Shown: one piece after another, positions 22,620-28,948 of the stretch
Numbering within the stretch: the first letter of the stretch is position 1
Layout: each line of letters begins with the position of its first letter
Source of the DNA: JAHFRG01 sp041495205
Lineage (GTDB): Bacteria > Pseudomonadota > Gammaproteobacteria > Burkholderiales > JAHFRG01
Direction: 5' to 3'
Assembly: GCA_041495205.1 (NCBI GenBank)
Contig: JBGQCF010000030.1
Location: forward strand, 1-28,948
Length of the DNA stretch: 28,948 nt
Program-made: the position numbers and the translations under genes
Notes under the pieces: model-generated
Told to the model about the DNA's origin: nothing
Seen by the model: the letters and a program-made list of their open reading frames with translations, nothing else
The model's database searches: none

Positions 22620-24659
22620 ATGACGCTTAAAGAACTATACGCGGCCGGAAAAAGATGGGCGGTCCACACCACGCTGGGTGCGATTGTGTTGGCCTTCATC
22701 CTGCTGGCTTTGCTCGGTTATCGTTCTATTGACCGGGAACTTACCGATGCCGCGTTATCAAGAAGAGCTTCGATCTCCTATCTGGCAGCCGCCACTTTAT
22801 CTGAGAAATTCGATCGTCTGATCGACATCGGTGTTTCCCTCGCCATCCGGCCACGTGTTCGCGAGTTGATTGGCGACGGAAAATGGGCCGAGGCGGGCGA
22901 ATTCCTGGAAGACATTCCGGCGAATTTCTCGTTCATTGACCGGCTTTTTCTGACTGATGCCAGTGGGACGGTGATGCTGGATATCCCGGAGCTTCCTGGA
23001 GCGAGGGGGAAAAACTTCGCCTATCGCGACTGGTATCAAGGGGTAAGCAGGAACTGGGAGCCGTATATTTCCCCGGTTTATAAAAGAGCTGCCGCGCCAC
23101 AATACAATGTTTTTGCTGTGGCAGTCCCGATTCGAGACAAGAATAACAAAGTGCTGGGCATTCTATTGCTGCAATCGCGCTTGGACGTTTTTAGTGAATG
23201 GACAAAAAATATCGGGATCGGCCAAGGAGGGGTTGTCTATATCATAGACAACAAAGGGCAGATCGCCTTCCATCCAAAATTTTCTCCTCAAGGAGAAATT
23301 GTGGACTTTTCGAAAAACCCGATCACCCGGCTGCTGCTGCGTGGAGACACGGGTGTTGATATCCTGCGTGACCCGGTGAGTGGCAAAGAAAGCGTCTTGG
23401 CCTTTGCGTCCGCCAAGCATGGGTGGGGAGTGGTTGCGGAGCAGCCCGCGAGCACTGCCTTCTTGATCAAGAACAGTCAGTTAAGAGATTTGTGGATCGG
23501 TTATGCCTTAATTCTGTTGCTCTGTGCCGTCGTCGTCTACCTCGCATCGCGCCTTGTCGTCGAGAACAAGAAAATTGACGAAGAACGCGACCGCTTTTTC
23601 ACGGTGTCGCTGGACATGCTGTGCATTGCCAAGTCGGATGGCTATTTCAAGCATGTCAGTCCGGCGTTCACGCATACGCTGGGCTGGAGCGTGGAGGAAT
23701 TGCTGGCGCGGCCGTTTCTTGACTTCGTGCATCCCGATGACCGTGCTGCCACGCTACGCGAGGTCGAGAAGCAGGTCGTCGCAGGCGAATCAGTCCTTCA
23801 ATTCGAAAACCGCTACCAGCACAAGGACGGCTCGTGGCGCATACTGTCGTGGATGTCGATGCCCCAGCCGGGCGGGATGATGTATGCCACCGCGCGCGAC
23901 GTGACCGAGCGCCATCGCTTCGAGCGCGCGCTGCAGGAAAAAAACGTCGAGCTGGCGAATGCCAATCAGGCGAAGGATCGCTTTCTCGCCACTATGAGCC
24001 ACGAGCTGCGCACGCCGATGAATGCAATCATCGGCTTCACCGGCACGCTGCTGATGAAGCTCCCCGGTCCGCTCAATGCGGAACAGAACAAACAGCTATC
24101 GACCATCCAGTCCAGCGCCAGGCACCTGCTTTCACTCATCAACGACCTGCTGGATCTTGCCAAGATTGATGCGGGCAAAGTGGAACTGCATCTTGAGCCC
24201 ACGGACTGCAAAGCCGTGGTAGAGGACGTGGTCACCACCTTGCGCCCGCGGGCCGAAGACAAGGGGCTCGCTTTGCGAGTCACCCTGCCCGACCAGGCAT
24301 TGACTATCAGCGCCGACCGCCGCGCGTTAAGCCAGATTATCATCAATCTTGCCAACAACGCGATCAAGTTTACCGAGCGCGGCAGTGTGCACCTGAAAGT
24401 GAGTCCGGGCGAAGCGAACGGGAGAAGAATGGTTGAGTTCAGCGTGGAGGACACCGGGATAGGAATACTTCCGGAAGACCAGCTAAAATTGTTTGCAGCA
24501 TTCGCACAGGTGGATGCTCAGGCCCGGCGGAGCCGCGAAGGCACCGGACTAGGATTGCACCTGAGCCAGAAACTCGCGGAACTGCTGGGGGGGAAGATCA
24601 CCTTCCGCAGCGAGTATGGCAAAGGCAGCACGTTCACGCTGGCATTGAAGGAGGCATGA
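22620..24659 (+). CDS. Membrane histidine kinase: Cache–PAS–HisKA–HATPase
   Basis: The 679-residue kinase has TM1 (about 17–37), a periplasmic region of about 250 residues resembling a double Cache domain (FLTDASGTVMLDIP, FAYRDWYQG, ISPVYKR, VAVPIRDKNNKVLGILLLQ), TM2 (about 292–314), a PAS domain (323–440; HPDDRAATLREVE, HKDGSWRILSW), then HisKA with His461 and a HATPase domain. Cache domains usually bind small metabolites such as amino or organic acids; the ligand is unknown. There is no attached receiver, but a double-receiver gene starts 3 bases after its stop. The transmitter is nearly the same as that of the receiver-kinase upstream, so both may serve the same partner receivers. Confidence 0.93.
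   Translation: MTLKELYAAGKRWAVHTTLGAIVLAFILLALLGYRSIDRELTDAALSRRASISYLAAATLSEKFDRLIDIGVSLAIRPRVRELIGDGKWAEAGEFLEDIPANFSFIDRLFLTDASGTVMLDIPELPGARGKNFAYRDWYQGVSRNWEPYISPVYKRAAAPQYNVFAVAVPIRDKNNKVLGILLLQSRLDVFSEWTKNIGIGQGGVVYIIDNKGQIAFHPKFSPQGEIVDFSKNPITRLLLRGDTGVDILRDPVSGKESVLAFASAKHGWGVVAEQPASTAFLIKNSQLRDLWIGYALILLLCAVVVYLASRLVVENKKIDEERDRFFTVSLDMLCIAKSDGYFKHVSPAFTHTLGWSVEELLARPFLDFVHPDDRAATLREVEKQVVAGESVLQFENRYQHKDGSWRILSWMSMPQPGGMMYATARDVTERHRFERALQEKNVELANANQAKDRFLATMSHELRTPMNAIIGFTGTLLMKLPGPLNAEQNKQLSTIQSSARHLLSLINDLLDLAKIDAGKVELHLEPTDCKAVVEDVVTTLRPRAEDKGLALRVTLPDQALTISADRRALSQIIINLANNAIKFTERGSVHLKVSPGEANGRRMVEFSVEDTGIGILPEDQLKLFAAFAQVDAQARRSREGTGLGLHLSQKLAELLGGKITFRSEYGKGSTFTLALKEA
24027..24653 (+). 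repeat. Duplicated transmitter DNA, copy B
   Basis: Second copy of the segment at 21816–22439, offset 2211 bases at the left end and 2214 at the right. The identical tract begins at 24027, right after the last synonymous mismatch at 24026. Confidence 0.9.
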
Positions 24660-24662
24660 CCA

Positions 24663-25463
24663 ATGGCGACGCGCATTCTCGTAATCGAAGACAACCCGGC
24701 CAATCTGGAGCTGATGCGATTTCTGTTAACAGCCCACGGATACGCGGTACTCGCCGCGCGCGACGGCGAAGAAGGTCTTGACAGCGCCCGGCGCGAATTG
24801 CCGGATCTAATCCTATGCGACTTGCAACTGCCCGGCATCGACGGATACGAGGTGGCCCGGCAAGTCAAAGGCACTCCGGCTTTGCAGCATATTCCGATGG
24901 TAGCGGTCACTGCATACGCGATGGTCGGTGACCGTGACAAGGTTCTATCCATGGGGTTCGACGGTTATCTCGCCAAGCCGATTGCACCCGAAACGTTCGT
25001 GCAGCAGGTGGAGGCCTTTCTGAAACCGGAATTCAAATCCCGGTCTCTGCCTCCCGCCGCAGCCGCCACGAGTCCCCGGTCCAAGCCGCCCGGCCTGAAG
25101 AGCCACACCGCTCTGGTGGTTGACGACCTTCAGGTCCATCTCGATCTGGCCGCGAGCTTGCTGGGGCACTCGGGTTTCAAGGTCGTCACGGCCAGAGGAA
25201 TTTGCGAAGGCCTGGAACAGGCACGACGGGTTACGCCCGACCTGATTATGTCGGATGTGTGCATGGCTGATGGCAGCGGCTATGACTTCATCGGAGCAAT
25301 TAAAAACGACCCGCAACTTCGCTCCATTCCGTTTATTTTTGTCACGTCCACGGCAGTCAACGAGAAGGACCGGGCAAAGGGATTGGCGCTCGGCGCGACG
25401 AAATACCTGTTCCGGCCGATCGAACCTCAAGCTTTGTTAGACGAGATAATGGCTTGCCTGTGA
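24663..25463 (+). CDS. Double-receiver protein (REC–REC)
   Basis: The 266-residue protein is two receiver domains joined by a Pro/Ser-rich linker (about 122–143), with no output domain. REC1 has the acidic pair Glu9-Asp10, phosphoacceptor Asp53 (LILCDLQLPGIDGYE), Thr in AVTAYA and Lys in YLAKPI. REC2 has Asp198 (LIMSDVCMADGSGYD) and Thr/Ser in FVTSTA, but the near-invariant Lys before Pro is Arg (KYLFRPIE). REC1 looks like a DivK/Spo0F-type phosphocarrier; REC2 may be impaired or act as a binding partner. It lies directly after the Cache kinase (3 bases) and its stop overlaps possible upstream starts of the EAL gene, so it likely links kinases to the c-di-GMP protein. Confidence 0.92.
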   Translation: MATRILVIEDNPANLELMRFLLTAHGYAVLAARDGEEGLDSARRELPDLILCDLQLPGIDGYEVARQVKGTPALQHIPMVAVTAYAMVGDRDKVLSMGFDGYLAKPIAPETFVQQVEAFLKPEFKSRSLPPAAAATSPRSKPPGLKSHTALVVDDLQVHLDLAASLLGHSGFKVVTARGICEGLEQARRVTPDLIMSDVCMADGSGYDFIGAIKNDPQLRSIPFIFVTSTAVNEKDRAKGLALGATKYLFRPIEPQALLDEIMACL

Positions 25464-25483
25464 CAAACGAACGACATTTGAAT

Positions 25484-28400
25484 ATGGCAAAAATACTTAT
25501 TATTGACGATCGCGCCGTCAATCGCGAATTCCTGGTCACCCTCCTGAGCTATAAGGGCCACCGACTGCTCGAAGCCGGTGACGGCGCCGAGGGATTGGCG
25601 GTTGCACGGGCAGAACATCCGGATCTGGTTATCTGCGATGTTCTAATGCCCACGATGGACGGCTACGAATTCGTGCGGCAGCTGCGCGAGGATCCCGCGA
25701 TCGCCCATATCACGGTGATTTTTTACACCGCGCATTATCGCGAGCGTGAAGCGCAGAAACTCGCGGAAGCTTGCGGGGTATCATATGTCCTCACCAAGCC
25801 TTGCGAGCCTGAGCTGGTCATTCGCGTCGTGGAGGAAGCTCTCGGCCACCCGTCTTCGCCGGCTTCGACTATGCAGCCGAAAACATTCGATCGTGAACAC
25901 CTGCGCCTGGTCACCGACAAGCTGTCCCAGACAGCCGAGGAACTGCAGGCCGCCAATGAACACCTGACCGCTCTGATAGACTTCAATCTGCATCTTGCTT
26001 CGGAGCGTGACCCGCTGCATTTGCTGGATGAGGTTGGCCGCGGGGCACGCGAGTTGATTGGCGCCAAATACGGCTGTCTGGGAGTCAGAGACAAAAATGA
26101 CGATAAGACCGCTTACTTTGTTACCAGCGGCATCAGTGCCGATATCGCGGCCAAGCTGGAGCAACCGCCCCTCGAAAAGGGAATACTCGGGGCCGTAATT
26201 ACAGAAAGAAAATCGCGCCGCTTATTCAAACTCGATCGGGACCCCGAGATATTGGGGCTTCCCGCCGGTTATCCTCCGGTTCATTCATTCCTCGCCGCGC
26301 CGGTTGCCTCGCTGAAATACGTCTATGGCTGGATCTGTCTTACCAACAAGATGGGTGCGGACGAATTCAGCGACGAGGATGAACAGCTGTTGACCATCCT
26401 TGCCGCGCAGGTCGGGCGCATTTACGAGAACGGAAGTTTGTACGTCGAGGTTCAGCGCCACCTAGAGAATCTTGAAAAGGAGATTGTCGAGCGCAAACAC
26501 GCTGAACGCGATCTTCACGAAGTCAAGGAACGCCTGGACAGCATACTTTCATCATTACAGGACGTGGTGTGGTCAATCTCCGCCACGACCCATGCGCCGA
26601 TTTATCTTAATCCGGCAACACAGGATGTGTATGGGCGGCCCCCCGATGAATTTTTCAGTAATCCCGATCTTTGGCACCAGATCATTTATCCGGACGACCG
26701 GGAACGCGTTTTCAAATATTCGCGCGAAATCGCCGCGGGCAAGGCCGCGGAGATCGAGTACCGGATTATGCATCTCGATGGCACAGTGCGCTGGGTGCAC
26801 GACCGTGGGCGCCTGGTTCGAGACCAAAACGGCGTTGCCGTTCGCATAGATGGCTTGACCACCGACATTACGGTACGGAAGGAGCACGAAGCGAGAGTCA
26901 TCCGGCTTAATCGGATCTATGCGGTCCTGAGCGGAATCAACACCGCTATTGTCCGCATCCATGACCAGCAGAAGTTGTTCGAGGAAGCCTGCCGCATCGC
27001 CGTGGAACATGGCAACTTCCGCATGGCCTGGATCGGCGCGCTGCCGCCCGGCGCCAACGTGGTCGCGCCTTTGGCTTGGGCCGGCTACGAAGATGGCTAC
27101 CTGAAGAAAATCTGTGTTACGACACTGGAAAACGAACCTGGCAGCTCCAGTGCGGGCAGCCAGGCGTTGCGCCAAAAGAAACCCGTGGTCTGCAACGCCA
27201 TTGCGCGCGACACCAAGCTTGCCCCCTGGACAAAAGACGCGCTGGAACGCGGTTACCAGTCGCTGGCATGCTTTCCGCTTGTGGTGGGCGACGAGGCGAA
27301 AGGGATATTGGCCCTGTACGCCTCGGAAGCGGATTTCTTCGACGAAGAAGAGATGAAGTTGTTAACCGAGCTGGCGAGCGATATATCTTTCGCCCTGCTG
27401 TACATCGAAAAAGAAGAGAAAATAAATTACCTCGCCTACTACGACTCGGTGACGGGTCTCGCGAACCGCGTGCTCTGTTTCGACCGGCTGAACCAGCAGC
27501 TTGCGGCTGTACGCAGTAAAGCCAGCCAGACGGCGCTGGTCCTTGTGGACATCGAGCGATTCCGCACCATCAACGATACCTTGGGGCGCGACGCAGGCGA
27601 TGTGCTCCTCAAGCAGCTGGGGGAGAGGCTGAGTGAATCGTTCCAGGGGTCTACTGGTCCTGCGCGCATCGGCACCAATTGTTTTGCGGTCACGATAAGC
27701 AATGTGCGAAAAGAAACGGAGATCATAGAAAAGATCGAGCAGAACGTATTCCACGTCTTAAGCCTGCCGTTCAAGATAGGCGCCGAGGAGCTGAGAATCT
27801 CGGTCAAGGTCGGGATCGCGGTGTCCCCTCACGACGGTCAGGATGCGGAGACGCTGTTCAGGAATGCCGAGCCTGCGCTGATACGCGCCAAACGCTCCGG
27901 CGAGAGCTATCTCTTTTACGCTCCGGAGATGAACGCCAGAGTTGCCGAGAAGCTGGCGCTCGAGAACAAGCTGCGCATCGCTTTGGAAAAACAGCAGTTC
28001 GTGCTTCACTACCAGCCGAAAGTCAACCTCAGCGATAAACAGGTCAGCGGACTTGAAGCCTTGATACGCTGGCAGGACCCTGATACGGGTCTGGTGCCGC
28101 CGCTGAAATTTATTCCCCTGCTTGAAGAAACCGGCATGATACTCGACGTGGGCTATTGGGTAATCCGACAAGCTTTGGCAGACTTAAAACGATGGGCCGC
28201 CAAGGATGTGCATCTGCGCATCGCGGTAAACGTGTCGCCGATTCAGCTGAGGCGAAAAGACTTTATCGACAGGGTGAAACAAGCCATCGTAGGGTATGAG
28301 GCCTACGCGCAAAGCCTCGACGTGGAAATCACCGAAAGCCTGATTATGGAAAACATCGAGGACAATATCGGGAAGCTCAAGGCGCTGAGGGAGATGGGGA

Positions 28401-28741
28401 TCAACGTGGCAATCGACGATTTTGGAACCGGCTATTCCTCGCTGGGCTACCTGGCAAAGCTTCCGGTCAATGCCCTGAAGATAGACCGTTCGTTCATCGT
28501 CAAAATGGTGCAGGAACCGGACAGCATGACCATCGTATCAACCATAATTTCTCTCGCGCATTCGCTGCATCTCATAGTGATCGCCGAGGGCGTGGAGTTG
28601 GAAGAACAATCCAAGTTTCTCGCACTGTTAAAGTGCGACGAAATACAGGGTTATTTGCTGAGCCGGCCGCTGCCGGTGAAAGACATGGATGTTTTCCTCG
28701 CCGCACGAAGCGCCGCGCCCAAGGCAGGCAAGTCCGTTTAG
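25484..28741 (+). CDS. REC–GAF–PAS–GAF–GGDEF(degenerate)–EAL protein, probable c-di-GMP phosphodiesterase
   Basis: The 1085-residue protein has a receiver (Asp52 in LVICDVLMPTMDG, Lys105), a coiled coil, GAF1 (about 163–325), PAS (342–470), GAF2 (474–644), GGDEF (646–805) and EAL (826–1070). The GGDEF site reads GTNCF (730–734) in place of GGDEF, so cyclase activity should be lost. The EAL side keeps Glu858 (EALIRW), Asn916 (VNVSP), the EITE motif (from 948), Asp978-Asp979 (DDFGTGYSS), Lys999, Glu1035 and Gln1055, the residues needed to hydrolyse c-di-GMP to pGpG. ATG 25484 is chosen because the receiver begins there; GTG 25460, overlapping the previous stop, or TTG 25454 would add 8–10 residues. 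It is last in the signalling block and the likely output. Confidence 0.93.
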   Translation: MAKILIIDDRAVNREFLVTLLSYKGHRLLEAGDGAEGLAVARAEHPDLVICDVLMPTMDGYEFVRQLREDPAIAHITVIFYTAHYREREAQKLAEACGVSYVLTKPCEPELVIRVVEEALGHPSSPASTMQPKTFDREHLRLVTDKLSQTAEELQAANEHLTALIDFNLHLASERDPLHLLDEVGRGARELIGAKYGCLGVRDKNDDKTAYFVTSGISADIAAKLEQPPLEKGILGAVITERKSRRLFKLDRDPEILGLPAGYPPVHSFLAAPVASLKYVYGWICLTNKMGADEFSDEDEQLLTILAAQVGRIYENGSLYVEVQRHLENLEKEIVERKHAERDLHEVKERLDSILSSLQDVVWSISATTHAPIYLNPATQDVYGRPPDEFFSNPDLWHQIIYPDDRERVFKYSREIAAGKAAEIEYRIMHLDGTVRWVHDRGRLVRDQNGVAVRIDGLTTDITVRKEHEARVIRLNRIYAVLSGINTAIVRIHDQQKLFEEACRIAVEHGNFRMAWIGALPPGANVVAPLAWAGYEDGYLKKICVTTLENEPGSSSAGSQALRQKKPVVCNAIARDTKLAPWTKDALERGYQSLACFPLVVGDEAKGILALYASEADFFDEEEMKLLTELASDISFALLYIEKEEKINYLAYYDSVTGLANRVLCFDRLNQQLAAVRSKASQTALVLVDIERFRTINDTLGRDAGDVLLKQLGERLSESFQGSTGPARIGTNCFAVTISNVRKETEIIEKIEQNVFHVLSLPFKIGAEELRISVKVGIAVSPHDGQDAETLFRNAEPALIRAKRSGESYLFYAPEMNARVAEKLALENKLRIALEKQQFVLHYQPKVNLSDKQVSGLEALIRWQDPDTGLVPPLKFIPLLEETGMILDVGYWVIRQALADLKRWAAKDVHLRIAVNVSPIQLRRKDFIDRVKQAIVGYEAYAQSLDVEITESLIMENIEDNIGKLKALREMGINVAIDDFGTGYSSLGYLAKLPVNALKIDRSFIVKMVQEPDSMTIVSTIISLAHSLHLIVIAEGVELEEQSKFLALLKCDEIQGYLLSRPLPVKDMDVFLAARSAAPKAGKSV

Positions 28742-28777
28742 TTCCCTGTTCTTGTAACAGTGGTGCAGGAATCCGGG

Positions 28778-28815
28778 ACCCGTCATCCCGAAAGGGATGA
28801 CGGGTTTCCTATTTT
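28778..28815 (+). terminator. Intrinsic terminator after the EAL gene
   Basis: A perfect 12-bp stem (28778–28789 with 28794–28805) closed by a GAAA tetraloop is followed by TTCCTATTTT. It stands 36 bases after the stop codon and should end rightward transcription of the signalling block. The stem is symmetric, so leftward transcripts could also fold there, but no T-run exists on that side. Confidence 0.85.
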
Positions 28816-28882
28816 GTAACCCACCAATCCGGACGCGAGATTCGGTTTCGAGAGATTAGGCGTTAGACACAGCACATCCGCA

Positions 28883-28948
28883 TCAAGGGGCAGCCCAGCC
28901 GACAATAAACGCGACGCCGTAGGAGATGACTGCTGCCCCGCAAAATAC
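28883..28948 (-). CDS. Possible C-terminus of a membrane protein (partial)
   Basis: On the minus strand an open frame enters at the window edge and ends at TGA (28883–28885), giving 21 residues with a strongly hydrophobic, glycine/alanine-rich character (AAVISYGVAFIVGW). This looks like a last transmembrane helix, and the orientation (convergent with the signalling block, with the terminator between) makes sense. The fragment is far too short to name, and chance is possible. Confidence 0.3.
   Translation of the reverse strand, partial: VFCGAAVISYGVAFIVGWAAP

Overview
The window looks like a betaproteobacterial chromosome segment, possibly Nitrosomonadales. That placement rests on gene order (serine/threonine kinase–PP2C–rph–rdgB–hemW on one strand, yicC–gmk–rpoZ–spoT diverging from it) and on protein flavour. 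It is an inference, not a database result. No rRNA, tRNA, CRISPR array or intact transposase is visible.

Bases 1–9082 are housekeeping. The 3' end of trmB points right. A leftward series follows: protein kinase, PP2C phosphatase, rph, rdgB and hemW. A divergent rightward series carries yicC, gmk, rpoZ and a bifunctional spoT. Three compact intergenic elements sit here. Each is built of short tandem units (7 or 8 bp) arranged as an inverted pair around a 45–95 bp spacer, and each touches or supplies gene start or stop codons.

Bases 9083–28741 form a nearly continuous rightward block of signalling genes. First comes a soluble four-PAS/GAF NarL-type histidine kinase with an overlapping LuxR-type regulator. 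The kinase carries an internal PAS duplication. Next is a roughly 740 bp gap holding a decayed copy of a related PAS-kinase N-terminus. Then comes a six-gene chemosensory operon, cheW–cheR(TPR)–cheW–MCP–cheA(REC)–cheB, whose parts match the Wsp family. It is followed by a receiver-kinase, a tiny uncharacterised ORF, a Cache/PAS membrane kinase, a double-receiver protein and a 1085-residue REC–GAF–PAS–GAF–GGDEF–EAL protein. A strong hairpin terminator closes the block.

The likely logic is as follows. The MCP array drives CheA autophosphorylation, tuned by CheR and CheB. CheA has its own receiver and no obvious CheY-docking domain, so flagellar control is unlikely to be the only output. The receivers downstream are candidate phosphoacceptors. 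The terminal c-di-GMP protein has a ruined GGDEF active site and an apparently intact EAL site, so output should be c-di-GMP breakdown, whereas classical Wsp uses the cyclase WspR. The two downstream kinases share nearly identical transmitter DNA, a sign of recent duplication or gene conversion. The last 60–70 bases may be the end of a membrane-protein gene on the other strand.
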